DNA of 64,000 nt from Planctomycetota bacterium (GTDB lineage Bacteria > Planctomycetota > UBA1135 > UBA2386), in NCBI GenBank assembly GCA_028281765.1, contig JANQJF010000058.1, positions 62,001-126,000 of the forward strand, written 5' to 3'. This document shows, piece by piece, positions 54,990-63,926 of the stretch. A program made the position numbers and the translations under genes. Each line of letters opens with the position of its first letter. Positions within the stretch are counted from its first letter, which is position 1. The notes beneath the pieces were generated by a model that saw only the letters and a list, made by a program, of their open reading frames with translations, searched no databases and was not told where the DNA came from.

Positions 54990-56267
54990 CTACCCCAACA
55001 CCTCGCGCCCGCCCAGGTACGGCACCAGCGCCTCCGGCACCCGCACCGTTCCATCCGCCTGCTGGTGCACCTCCAGCAACGGAATCAGGATCCGCGGGCT
55101 CGCGATCACGGTGTTGTTCAGCGTGTGGCAGTGCGCGGCCTTCTTGGTGTCCGCGCGGCGGTAGCGCAGGTTCAGGCGACGCGCCTGGTAGTCGTAGAAC
55201 CGCGACGCCGAGTGGGTCTCGCCGTACGCCTCCCGCGACGGCATCCAGCACTCGATGTCGTACTTGAACGCCTGCGGCACGCCGAGGTCACCGCCGCACA
55301 CGTTGACGATGCGGTACGGCAGCTCGAGGGCCTGCAGCACTTCCTCCGAATTCCGCACGATCGCCTCGTGGTGTTCGCGGCTCTTCTCGTGGTCCGCGAC
55401 GTCGACGATGACCTGCTCGACCTTCTGGAACTGGTGCACGCGATACAGCCCGCGCGTGTCCTTGCCGTACGTCCCCGCCTCGCGACGGAAGCACATCGAC
55501 CGCGCGACGTAGAGCTTCGGGAGTTCGTCTTCTTTGAGGATCTCGCCGGCGTGGATCGACGTCACCGGCACCTCCGCGGTGCCGATCAGGTTGAGCTCGT
55601 CCTTCTCGCAGCGGTAGGTCTGCTCTTCGCCACCGGGGAAGAAGCCCGTGCCGGTCATGATCTTGTCGCGCACGAGCAGCGGCGGCTCGACCTGCACGAA
55701 GCCCTTGCCGACCATGTGGTCGAGCGACAGCTTGAGCACGGCGTCGTGCAGCGCGGCGAGGTCGCCAAACAGCATGTAGTTTCGACTGCCGGCCATGTCG
55801 GCCGCGCGCTCGAAGTCGATCCAGCCCTTCGCCTCGGCGATCTCGTAGTGCGGCTTCGCCTCGAAGTCGAACGCGGGCTTCTCGCCCCAGGTGCGCACCT
55901 CGACGTTGAGCGTGTCGTCCTTGCCGTCCGGCACGCCGTCGTCCGGCACGTTGGGGATCAGCAAGAGCTCCGCGCGCATCCGCTCCTTGAGCGACTTCTC
56001 CTTCTCCTCGAGCTCGTGCAGCTCGGCCTTCAGCCCCTTCTGCGCCTCCAGGTGCTTCTCACGCTCCTCAGGCGAGAGTTTGCCGATCTGCTTCGCGGCC
56101 TGCTTCTGCTCGGACCGCTTGCCGTCGATGACCGGAATCAGCTCGCGGAGCTCGCTGTCGACGGCGAGCAGGCGATCGACCGCCTCGGCGCGGTCGGGGA
56201 AGTGCTTCTTGTGCGCACCGGCACGGACGAGATCCGGGTTCTCCCGGACCACCTTGATGTCGAGCAC
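54990..56267 (-). CDS. serS: Seryl-tRNA synthetase
   Basis: A 425-residue class-II synthetase. The N-terminal antiparallel coiled coil (about 30-105) binds the long tRNA arm. Motif 2 is in SMCFRREAGTYGKDTRGLYR, motif 3 in HTLNNTVIASPRILIPLLE, and the serine-site TAEVPVTSIHAGEIL is intact. The start is a GTG with AGGAG upstream. It lies 29 bases downstream of the large exported-protein gene on the same strand. Confidence 0.97.
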   Translation of the reverse strand: MLDIKVVRENPDLVRAGAHKKHFPDRAEAVDRLLAVDSELRELIPVIDGKRSEQKQAAKQIGKLSPEEREKHLEAQKGLKAELHELEEKEKSLKERMRAELLLIPNVPDDGVPDGKDDTLNVEVRTWGEKPAFDFEAKPHYEIAEAKGWIDFERAADMAGSRNYMLFGDLAALHDAVLKLSLDHMVGKGFVQVEPPLLVRDKIMTGTGFFPGGEEQTYRCEKDELNLIGTAEVPVTSIHAGEILKEDELPKLYVARSMCFRREAGTYGKDTRGLYRVHQFQKVEQVIVDVADHEKSREHHEAIVRNSEEVLQALELPYRIVNVCGGDLGVPQAFKYDIECWMPSREAYGETHSASRFYDYQARRLNLRYRRADTKKAAHCHTLNNTVIASPRILIPLLEVHQQADGTVRVPEALVPYLGGREVLG

Positions 56268-56296
56268 GGACGAGGCTCCTGCGGGGAAGGGGTTCG

Positions 56297-58429
56297 CTAC
56301 TTGAACACCGGCAGGAGCTTACCGAACAGCTTGTTCTTGTCGCCCTTGAGTCCGATCTTCGTGCCGTCCGGCACGAACTCTTCGAAGACGAACGAGCCGT
56401 TCGCCACGCCCTTCACGACCGGCCAGTAGGCCACCTCGAACCCGATGGCCTGCCCCTTCGAGAGGTCCGACGCCATCTGGGCATCCTTGAGCGCGATGAA
56501 CGCACCGATCGCCTTGGCGCCCTTTCCGGTGTCGTCCTTGGCAGCGAGGATCTCCGACGCCGGCGGGGCGCCGTTGACGTTGCGGTAGATCTCGCCAGCC
56601 GTGCCGATCACCTTGATCGTCAGGGCGTTGATCTTGAGATCCCGGCCCTCACCCTCACGGTTGTACTCGAGCTTGAACGGCGCACCGAAGGCCAGCTCGG
56701 TGGTCTCGCCCGGCTTCACCGTGAACGGCTCCGTAGAGCCGGCGAACAGGTCGGCGGAGGACATCCGCGCCTTCTTGCCGTTGACGATGCGCCCGAAGAG
56801 CACCTCGTACTCGGCAGCCGGGAGCTCGGTGACGCCCTTCGAGATGTCGAAGCGCGCCTGCCCGAACCAACCTCGGCCCTGGACGACGAGCGCCTCGAGC
56901 TTCGTGCCCTTGCCGGCGCTCCACTTGACCTTCACGTTGCCGGTCTTGAAGTAGTCGGGGTTGGTCGCGCGGAGGCCGAACTTCTTGCCGTCCTCGCTGC
57001 GCCGCATGTGGAACCAGCTGCCGTTGACCTTGACCCAGTTCGAGAACGGCACGGCTTTCGCCTTCTTGCCGATCTGCATGCTGTCGATCGCCGAGACCTT
57101 CGTCTCCTCGTCGAAGTCGTCGGTCAGGGTCCGCTGCGTCATGCCGAAGTCTTCTTCGTAGTCTTCGGTGAAGATCGCACCGTCCGAGTTGTCGTCGAAC
57201 AGCGTCACCGGCGTGCCGTCGACGTCCGCCACCCAGCTCGACGCGCTCTTGTAGTAGACGATCGCGCGCTTCGCCGTCGGCGCGTAGTTCTGGCTCATGC
57301 CCTGGAACGGCTCCGATGCACCGCCGGTGTAGAACCACATCGCGTAGGGATCCTCCTTGGCCTTCGGATCCCCGAGGTAGATGAGGCTCGGCTTCTTGAT
57401 CTTGTTCGGAGCCGCGACCGGCTGGAACGGGTTCTTCTTCAGGTTCGACTCGGCGCCGTCGAACGTCACGCCGTACTTGTTGTTGCCGGGACGCACCAAG
57501 AACATCTCCTTGCTGCGGAACCACGACATCTTGATCGGGCCCTTGCCGGTGATCGTTACCGAAGGCCAACGCATCGGGGACGGCCCGCCCATCAAGCTGA
57601 AGTCGACCTTGCTCTCGAACTTCGACATCGGCTTGAACGTGAACGGATAGAACTTCTCGGTCTTGTCCGCGTCGACGACGAGGAAGCTGTCGATGCCCGT
57701 GATGTTCTCGTCGTAGCCTTCGGCAGCCCGCTTGGCCTGCTTCTTCTCGTCCTCCTCGATCTTGCGCTTCTCCTCCTTCGCCCAGTTGACGTTCGTGAGG
57801 TAGAGCTGGTCCTTGTTGTAGTTCCAGCGATCCCGATGCTCCTGGTAGCGATCGATCGCGTACACCGCCTCCTTGCGATCCTGCAGGGTGCGGCTCGGCA
57901 TGATGTTGTAGACCTGCGCGACGACACCCCAGGTCTCCGCCGCCTGCGTCCGCTCCCCGATGTATTCGAACTGCTCCGCGAGCTTCAGCAGCGACTCGAC
58001 GAGCTTCTCGTAGTTCGCGCGCTCGTTCGGCTTGTCCGTGTAGAGCTGGAAGTAGTGGTTTTTGCCCTTCTGCAGCGCCCCATAGCAGTTGTCGAACGTG
58101 CGGATCTGTGCGATGTCCTGCGAGCGCAACCACCGCTCGATCTGCTCGAGCGTGTCCGTGCGGAACACGCGCTGCCACGACGCGGTCAGCCGGCCGTACT
58201 CCGCCTGGGACTGCTCGTGCGTCTCGTCGCGGATCAGCATCCGGACCTGCGCCCGGAAGTGCAGGAGCGCGTGGTAGTGGTATTCCTTGAGGATCTTGTC
58301 GTAGCCCTTCTCGTCCTTGAAGCGGACCTTCTCGGAGAGCTCGTGGGTGAACTTGTCGAAGTTCCAGGCCTGGGCGGACAGGGACGCTGCGAAGAGCAGC
58401 ACGGCGGGGATCAGCCGAAACATTGTCAT
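56297..58429 (-). CDS. Large exported protein of unknown function
   Basis: A 710-residue protein with a signal peptide (LIPAVLLFAASLSAQ). The N-terminal third is helical and charged (TLEQIERWLRSQDIAQIRTF; then ERTQAAETWGVVAQVYN, TPR-like). The middle and C-terminal parts are beta-rich, with KVDFSLMGGPSPMRWPSVTI and repeated Lys/Gly segments; DDNSDGAIFTEDYEEDF could be a calcium-type loop. I recognise no family. It is probably periplasmic or secreted. No partner is clear from neighbours other than serS. Confidence 0.72.
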   Translation of the reverse strand: MTMFRLIPAVLLFAASLSAQAWNFDKFTHELSEKVRFKDEKGYDKILKEYHYHALLHFRAQVRMLIRDETHEQSQAEYGRLTASWQRVFRTDTLEQIERWLRSQDIAQIRTFDNCYGALQKGKNHYFQLYTDKPNERANYEKLVESLLKLAEQFEYIGERTQAAETWGVVAQVYNIMPSRTLQDRKEAVYAIDRYQEHRDRWNYNKDQLYLTNVNWAKEEKRKIEEDEKKQAKRAAEGYDENITGIDSFLVVDADKTEKFYPFTFKPMSKFESKVDFSLMGGPSPMRWPSVTITGKGPIKMSWFRSKEMFLVRPGNNKYGVTFDGAESNLKKNPFQPVAAPNKIKKPSLIYLGDPKAKEDPYAMWFYTGGASEPFQGMSQNYAPTAKRAIVYYKSASSWVADVDGTPVTLFDDNSDGAIFTEDYEEDFGMTQRTLTDDFDEETKVSAIDSMQIGKKAKAVPFSNWVKVNGSWFHMRRSEDGKKFGLRATNPDYFKTGNVKVKWSAGKGTKLEALVVQGRGWFGQARFDISKGVTELPAAEYEVLFGRIVNGKKARMSSADLFAGSTEPFTVKPGETTELAFGAPFKLEYNREGEGRDLKINALTIKVIGTAGEIYRNVNGAPPASEILAAKDDTGKGAKAIGAFIALKDAQMASDLSKGQAIGFEVAYWPVVKGVANGSFVFEEFVPDGTKIGLKGDKNKLFGKLLPVFK

Positions 58430-58494
58430 CGGGAGGGTCTGAGACGTCCGATGTTACCAGGGGTTCGGAGCCGGCGCGCCTGTCCGAGCCAGGA

Positions 58495-59863
58495 TCAGTT
58501 CGGATCGTCGATCAGGGGGCGCAGGCTCAGCCAGGCCTCGTAGGCCGCCTGAAACGGTGACGTGGCCAGATCGTCGGACATCATCGGCAAGATCTCGCGG
58601 ATCCCCCACACGCGCGTCTCGAACGGGTCCTGGGACACGTGCGTGATCCAGTGGTCGTATTCGATCCCGTCGACGGTCTCGACCCAGCCCGGACACGCGG
58701 GATTCTGGCGACGGATCAGTTTGAACTCCGCGTCGCGCACCGCCCGCTCATGCTCCGCGATCGGGAACATGTCGGCCGGGTCACAGGAACCACGGAACCG
58801 CTCGGTCAGCACGGTAGTGCGGACCGCGATCGGTTCTCTCGCATTGTTCAGCATCGTGCGCGAGTCGACGGAGTAGGGATCATCGGAGAACGTCTCGTGA
58901 TTCGGCCACGTGGATTGCAGGCGCAGCCAACCGACGCTCTGGCCCGCGAGCTTCACGCACGTCGCGAAGACGTCGACGACGCTGAAGACGCCAGGGAAGA
59001 GGGGGTCCCGATCTTCCACGCCATCACCGGCGATCGCGAACGGTACGCGGACGCCACCTTCCCAGATCGAGCCCTTGGCCTTCGCGCGCGTTCCCGGTCC
59101 GGGCGCAACGGGCGGGCCCTCGACGAACGGCGAATACGAAACGGGGCGCGGCGTGCCGTTGTCCCCCATGACGAAGATCACCGTATTCGAGTTCATGAGC
59201 TGCGCGAATCGAGAGACACCGCGGCGAGGAACCGACCGATCTCCGTGTCCATCGCCTCGAGCATGCTCTCGTAGTACGGCCGTCGCTCGACGTTGTGCTC
59301 CAGACTCGGCTCTCCGAACGGGGGCACCCCCGCCTGAAAGGTGCCCGCTGGCACCGAAGACCCGTCGCAGGGTCCCACCTCGAACGTCCCGCCCGGCCCG
59401 GTGTAGGGATCGGTCGCCAGCAGCGAACTCGCCGCCGCGTGCCACGGTTTGTGTCCCGAATGAAACGAGAGCACACAGAACCAGGGAGTCGTCGCCTGAG
59501 TCACGAACGTCGCCGCCGCCGTGACCGTCTTCGACGTCACGTACGGCTCGGGCGAAGACGAGGTGATGTCGGTGTCCGTAGCGGAGATCACGCCGGCCGT
59601 GTCTCGCGCGCCTTCGTACCACGTGTAGGCTCGGTAGTCGGTGACGTTGGCCTCCGTGATCGACCACGCGTCGAAGCCCGCGAGCCCGGGTTGGCGCCCG
59701 GGGTCGATGCCGTTCGGCGGGTCTCCGGCGAACGTCGGCGGGTCGTGCAGGTGCCACTTGCCGAAGATCCCACAGCGATACGTGCCGTCGATCGTCTTCA
59801 GCGCTTCCGGCAGCGTGAGCTCGTTCTCGTCGAGAGCCTCGATAATCCCGCGTGCGGCGGGGC
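58495..59863 (-). pseudogene. Sulfatase pseudogene (5' truncated and frameshifted)
   Basis: Two frames together encode about 455 residues of a sulfatase. The first frame (59863 down to about 59213) has LPEALKTIDGTYRCGIFGKW, SFHSGHKPWH and SMLEAMDTEIGRFLAAV. It ends at a stop at 59193, and the second frame continues with RFAQLMNSNTVIFVMGDNGT, KGSIWEGGVRVPFAI and the C-terminal end at 58495. A single-base change near 59200-59220 would rejoin them. The N-terminal 100 or so residues, including the CxPSR formylglycine motif, are missing: the sequence becomes the rhomboid gene at 59864. A dead gene is the best reading; the frameshift alone might be a sequencing error. Confidence 0.82.
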
Positions 59864-60703
59864 TCAGCGCTTCATGCCCTTGCTCGTCCGCTCCAGGAAA
59901 CGACGCTCTGCCGCCGTCAGGGAACTCATCCCCTCCCGGTGCACCTTCTCGAGCAATTGATCGAGCGTCGCCTGACGCTCTTGCGATGCCTTCGCCTCGC
60001 GATCGGCACGCCAGCGCTGGAAGCGACCGCCGATCCCGCCGAAGAACGGCCGGTGATCCGCCGTCATGTACGACGACCGGAAGAACCGGAACGCGAGGAA
60101 GCCCCACAGCGCGCCACCGAGGTGGGCGCCGTGCGCGACTCCGCCTGGAGGCAGGTGGCCCTGCACCATCAGGATCGTCTCGTAGACCCCGATGAACACC
60201 AGGATCCCGACCAGCCAGCCAAGCATGACCGGGATGATCCCGAAGAACCACACCTTCGACGACGGCGCCATGAACGCCGCGTAGACCATGATCCCGTAGA
60301 CCGCGCCGCTCGCGCCGACCGTGCGGATGTCGGTCGTGCCGAACACGACGCTCAGCAGAATCTGCACGAGCGCGCCCACGACTCCGGACACGAGGTAGAG
60401 CTTGATCAGGCCGCGCTTGCCGACTTCGGATTCGACCATCCCGCCGAAGAAGTACAAGAACAGCATGTTGAACAGGATGTGGCGGATCGACAGGTAGCTG
60501 TGCAGGAACTGGTACGTGACCAGCCGCACGGAGCCGAGGCCGAAGTACTCGAGGATCCCGCCGAGCCACACCCCGAACCAGTCGATCAGCGCCCCCGCCA
60601 GGAGGGCGTTCACGAGGAACACGCCGACGTTGATGAAGATCAACATCTTGACCGCCTGCGTCAGCGGCGGAAACGCGAATTGGCGCGCGGGCATTCCGGT
60701 CAT
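59864..60703 (-). CDS. Rhomboid-family intramembrane serine protease
   Basis: A 279-residue rhomboid with six or so membrane helices. The catalytic serine is S132 in GASGAVYG and the histidine is H194 in VAHGAHLGGALWG; the HSYLSIRHILFNMLFLYFFG stretch carries the conserved loop histidine and asparagine. The cytoplasmic C-terminus is basic and helical and ends LTAAERRFLERTSKGMKR. Substrates are unknown. The ATG at 60703 is used. It is divergent from folD, with 72 bases between. Confidence 0.93.
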   Translation of the reverse strand: MTGMPARQFAFPPLTQAVKMLIFINVGVFLVNALLAGALIDWFGVWLGGILEYFGLGSVRLVTYQFLHSYLSIRHILFNMLFLYFFGGMVESEVGKRGLIKLYLVSGVVGALVQILLSVVFGTTDIRTVGASGAVYGIMVYAAFMAPSSKVWFFGIIPVMLGWLVGILVFIGVYETILMVQGHLPPGGVAHGAHLGGALWGFLAFRFFRSSYMTADHRPFFGGIGGRFQRWRADREAKASQERQATLDQLLEKVHREGMSSLTAAERRFLERTSKGMKR

Positions 60704-60714
60704 TAGTCTGATAG

Positions 60715-60738
60715 CGGGCGGAACTCCAGTCCCGCCCG
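60715..60738. promoter_or_regulatory. Perfect 7-base inverted repeat in the rhomboid/folD divergent gap
   Basis: CGGGCGG (60715-60721) and CCGCCCG (60732-60738) are separated by 10 bases in a 72-base divergent intergenic region. It could be an operator or a leader hairpin. TACACC at 60761-60766 lies 9 bases before the folD GTG. Confidence 0.3.
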
Positions 60739-60775
60739 TCTCATCGGCAGAATCGACGTCTACACCGGACCCAAA

Positions 60776-61621
60776 GTGCCCGCTCAAATCCTCGACGGCA
60801 AGGCTCTGGCGGCGAACATGCGCGAACGCCTGCGCGCGGTTCGCGACGGCCTCGGCGATCGCCCCATCCAGCTCCTCTCCCTCGAAGTCGGTGAGAACCC
60901 GGCCGCGAAGGTCTACATCCGTAACCAGAAGCGCGCCGCCGAGGCGTGCGGGATCGATCTCGTCGAGAAGATCCTCCCGGCGACGACGACCGAGGAGGAG
61001 CTCCTCGGCCTGATCCGGGAGTCCAACCAGGACGACACGATCACCGGCATCATCGTGCAGCGTCCCCTGCCGCTGGCGTTCGACGCGCGCCGCGTGCAGG
61101 CGACGATCTCCCGCAAGAAGGACGTGGAGGGCATGAACCCATCGAACATGGGCGCGATCCTCTACAGCGAACCGCGCCTGACGCCGTGCACGGCGGTTGC
61201 CGCGGAGCGACTGATCATGCAGACCGGGATCGACCTGCGCGGCGCCGAGACGGTCGTCGTCGGCCACAGCGAGATCGTCGGCAAGCCAGTCGCCATCCTG
61301 CTCCTCCACCACCTCTCGACCGTCACGGTGTGCCACGTCGGCACCCGCAACCTGCGCGAGCACACGCAACGCGCCGACATCCTCGTCGTCGCGGTCGGCA
61401 AGGCGAACCTCGTGACCGGAGACATGATCAAGCCGGGTGCGGTGGTCATCGACATCGGGATCAACGCGAATCCGGACGGTGGCGGGGTCGTCGGCGACGT
61501 GCACTTCGAGTCTGCGAGCGAGGTGGCGGGGTACATCACGCCGGTGCCGGGCGGAGTCGGACCGGTGACGGTGGCGATGCTGATGCGGAATACGTTGCGG
61601 GCCGCGGGTTGGGAGGGATGA
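60776..61621 (+). CDS. folD: Methylenetetrahydrofolate dehydrogenase/cyclohydrolase
   Basis: A 281-residue FolD, which interconverts methylene-, methenyl- and formyl-tetrahydrofolate with NADP. The catalytic lysine segment is AAKVYIRNQKRAAEACGI, then GIIVQRPLPL, KKDVEGMNPSNMG, TPCTAVA and the nucleotide-binding VVGHSEIVGKPVAILLL. The C-terminal VPGGVGPVTVAMLM is intact. The start is a GTG. The stop overlaps the ATG of the next gene, so the lipoprotein is translationally coupled to folD, which is an unusual pairing. Confidence 0.96.
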   Translation: MPAQILDGKALAANMRERLRAVRDGLGDRPIQLLSLEVGENPAAKVYIRNQKRAAEACGIDLVEKILPATTTEEELLGLIRESNQDDTITGIIVQRPLPLAFDARRVQATISRKKDVEGMNPSNMGAILYSEPRLTPCTAVAAERLIMQTGIDLRGAETVVVGHSEIVGKPVAILLLHHLSTVTVCHVGTRNLREHTQRADILVVAVGKANLVTGDMIKPGAVVIDIGINANPDGGGVVGDVHFESASEVAGYITPVPGGVGPVTVAMLMRNTLRAAGWEG

Positions 61622-62625
61622 CCGCGACTGCGGTCACCCCTGCGCTTGCGCCTGCGCATGCCCGTCGTGACGCGTGCCCGCGGTCGCACCGGGGCCCGGG
61701 TCGCGCAGGCGCACGGGTCGGGTCGCGGGCGCTCGTACTCTGTGTCCTTCTGACCTCCTGTGGCACCCTCCCCACCGACAGTCACGCCTACAACCCGCTC
61801 GGGTGGCCCAGCAAGGCGTTCCAATCCACCGGCTTCGTTGCCGCGGACTCCGGCTGGCCGTTCGTCCGCGAATTCGGCCGCCTGCTCGGCGCCGTCGGGG
61901 AGCTGCTCGACGCCCCGGCGCTCCTCGTAGAGGGCGTCGCGACCGCCTCGCCGGACACCCTCGGCGCCGGGCTCCGACACACGGTCTTCGGGTCCGGCTC
62001 GACGCTGACCGCGGCATACAACCTACCGTGCTTCGTCATGCCCGGTCGCAACATCGATCTCGGTCGCGACGCGGAGGTGGTCAACGAGGCGCTCGCATTC
62101 CTCGAGACCGTCGACCCGGCCGAGTTCCGACTCGGCGACTTCGACGATCGTGAGTCCGTGTTCCCGAAGGGGACCCGGTGCCGGCGCTCCGGCGAGAACC
62201 TGATCTACACGATCCCCGGACGCGGCGAGGTCCTACAGTCCGCCGAGAGCAGCATCGCGTTCGATTGGCTGAACACCCTCGCATCGACGAGTTTCGGGGC
62301 TCAGGAGCGAAGCTGGGGCTTCGTCGTGCGCACGAAGGCGGCGTGGGACGAACGATCCCGCTACCGGCGCGCGGTCACGATCCTCCACGAGCTTTGCCAC
62401 CAGGAGCAGCAAATGCGACAGGTGTTCGTCGGCTGGAACTTCGCCTACTGGCCGGCCTACATGGCGCCGTTTCCGTTCACCGGGCACGAGGGCCACTGGG
62501 CCGAGGGCGGGAGCGCCCTCGGCGCCAACGCGGTCAATCGTGGGCTGACGCGGTGGTTCGTCAGAAACTGGCGCCGTGAGAAGTCCGAACAGGCCCTGCG
62601 CCAAGACTCTCAGCGCGATTCCTGA
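61618..62625 (+). CDS. Lipoprotein with HExxH zinc-peptidase motif
   Basis: A 335-residue protein whose N-terminus is 46 residues long before a lipobox (VLCVLLTSCG), so it is probably a lipoprotein. The early residues are encoded by simple GCGCCT-like repeats. The later half has VTILHELCHQEQQMRQV, a clean HExxH with hydrophobic residues around it, and then FTGHEGHWAEGGSALGANAV, which could supply the third zinc ligand. A peptidase-like fold is inferred, without family assignment. It is coupled to folD by a 4-base overlap and ends 8 bases from a convergent gene. Confidence 0.78.
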   Translation: MTATAVTPALAPAHARRDACPRSHRGPGRAGARVGSRALVLCVLLTSCGTLPTDSHAYNPLGWPSKAFQSTGFVAADSGWPFVREFGRLLGAVGELLDAPALLVEGVATASPDTLGAGLRHTVFGSGSTLTAAYNLPCFVMPGRNIDLGRDAEVVNEALAFLETVDPAEFRLGDFDDRESVFPKGTRCRRSGENLIYTIPGRGEVLQSAESSIAFDWLNTLASTSFGAQERSWGFVVRTKAAWDERSRYRRAVTILHELCHQEQQMRQVFVGWNFAYWPAYMAPFPFTGHEGHWAEGGSALGANAVNRGLTRWFVRNWRREKSEQALRQDSQRDS

Positions 62626-62633
62626 GCGGAATC

Positions 62634-63620
62634 TCAGCGCCGACGCGCGAGGACGTAGTCGGCGATGCCGAAGAGCGCGTCGCGCTCGGGGCACGGCCGG
62701 CATCCCTGCAGCGCACCCAGGGCGGCTTCGACTCGCTGGCGAGCGACGCTGTGGGCGTGCTCGACCGCCGCGTTGACGTCGAGACGCTGCCGCAGCTCGG
62801 CGAGCTTCTCGAGGTCCGTCTTGTCGCTCTCCATGATCGCGCGCAGCGTCTTGGCGTGATCCGCGTCGCGCATCAGCCAGAGCAGCGGAAGCGTCAGCTT
62901 GCCTTTGCCGAGGTCGGTGCCCAGGGACTTGCCCACGACGTCTTCGTCACCGTCGAGGTCCAGGCAGTCATCGACGATCTGGAAGGCCATGCCGAGTTCG
63001 ATCCCGAACCTCTCGAGCGCATCGCATTCCTCCGCGGTGCATCCGGCGTAGTGAGCGCCGAGCTTGCAGGCCGCACCGTAGAGCAGTGCGGTCTTGTCGC
63101 GGATCACCTCGTCGTAGCGCGCGACCGTCCAGTCGAAGTCGAAGCGATGGACGATCTGCGTGATCTCGCCCTGACAGATGCGGCGGGTGATGTCCGCGAG
63201 TTCCCGGCTGCAGGTCGGATCCTCGAGCTGAACCGACATGTGGAACGCGCGCGCGTAGATGTAGTCGCCGAGCAGCACGGGAAGTTCGGGACCGTGCATC
63301 GCGTTGATCGTCGGCAGCTTACGCCGTAGCGTCGCGCCATCGAGCACGTCATCGTGCACGAGGGTCGCCGTGTGCAGGAGCTCGATGATCTTGGCGATCT
63401 CGTGGTGGGCCGGAACGGTCGTCCGCCCGAGCGCGCGCGGCGCGAGGAAGACGAGGGCCGCGCGGAGCTGCTTGCCGCGATAGCTGGCCGCGTGCTTCAC
63501 GAACGGCACGAGCTCTGGACTCTCGGGACGAAGATCGATCTCGAGTTCGTCTCCGACTCGGTCGAGCTCCGACCTCACGAGCGCCGTGAGGTCGCGAAGA
63601 GGAATCGCGCCGGTGGTCAC
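62634..63620 (-). CDS. Polyprenyl diphosphate synthase
   Basis: A 328-residue trans-isoprenyl diphosphate synthase. The first Asp-rich motif DDVLD is at 90-94 (LVHDDVLDGATLRRK); the second, DDCLD, is near 217 (FQIVDDCLDLDGDEDVVGK). RGKQLRAALVFLA is typical of long-chain octaprenyl/heptaprenyl types. The product length cannot be read off with certainty; a quinone side chain is likely. The start is GTG. It lies 4 bases downstream of tatA on the same strand. Confidence 0.92.
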   Translation of the reverse strand: MTTGAIPLRDLTALVRSELDRVGDELEIDLRPESPELVPFVKHAASYRGKQLRAALVFLAPRALGRTTVPAHHEIAKIIELLHTATLVHDDVLDGATLRRKLPTINAMHGPELPVLLGDYIYARAFHMSVQLEDPTCSRELADITRRICQGEITQIVHRFDFDWTVARYDEVIRDKTALLYGAACKLGAHYAGCTAEECDALERFGIELGMAFQIVDDCLDLDGDEDVVGKSLGTDLGKGKLTLPLLWLMRDADHAKTLRAIMESDKTDLEKLAELRQRLDVNAAVEHAHSVARQRVEAALGALQGCRPCPERDALFGIADYVLARRR

Positions 63621-63624
63621 GAGT

Positions 63625-63831
63625 TCAGTCGGCCTTGTCCTGCCCCGAAGACGGCGGCTGCTGCTGTTGCTGAAGTCGATCCGTGTCGTCTTCGCCGCGC
63701 AGGCCCTTCTTGAACTCGACGATGCCGCTGCCCAACGCGCGGGCCATCCCCGGGATGCGATGTCCGAACAGGAGCAGCGCGACCGCGAGGACGATCCAAA
63801 TCTCCCATCCGCCTGTGAAGAGTCCGATCAT
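63625..63831 (-). CDS. tatA: Sec-independent translocase subunit TatA/E
   Basis: A 68-residue TatA-type protein: one N-terminal helix (WEIWIVLAVALLLFGHRIPG), the hinge, then the amphipathic helix (MARALGSGIVEFKKGLRGED) and a Gln-rich tail. The ATG at 63831 gives the usual TatA start. A GTG at 63873 would add 14 residues and lies exactly 6 bases after a -10-like box, so it may be the real start if the mRNA is leaderless. Tat exports folded proteins. tatB and tatC are not seen. Confidence 0.9.
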   Translation of the reverse strand: MIGLFTGGWEIWIVLAVALLLFGHRIPGMARALGSGIVEFKKGLRGEDDTDRLQQQQQPPSSGQDKAD

Positions 63832-63879
63832 GAGCAGCTCGATCCGCGACCGGGAACCGTGCGGCCCGGTCACCTCAAG

Positions 63880-63908
63880 AGGTTACGCCGAGTTGGCGAA
63901 GCCGCCAA
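63880..63908 (-). promoter_or_regulatory. Sigma-70-like promoter of tatA, leaderless spacing
   Basis: Reading leftward, TTGGCG (63903-63908), 17 bases, TAACCT (63880-63885), 6 bases, then GTG at 63873. Either translation begins at that GTG or the ATG at 63831 has a 42-base leader. Confidence 0.45.
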
Positions 63909-63926
63909 GGGCGAAAAACGCGTGAA

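Noticed and set aside
61618..61760. A second, shorter start for the HExxH lipoprotein closer to the lipobox
   Set aside because: No in-frame ATG or GTG was found between 61618 and the lipobox, and the ATG overlaps the folD stop.
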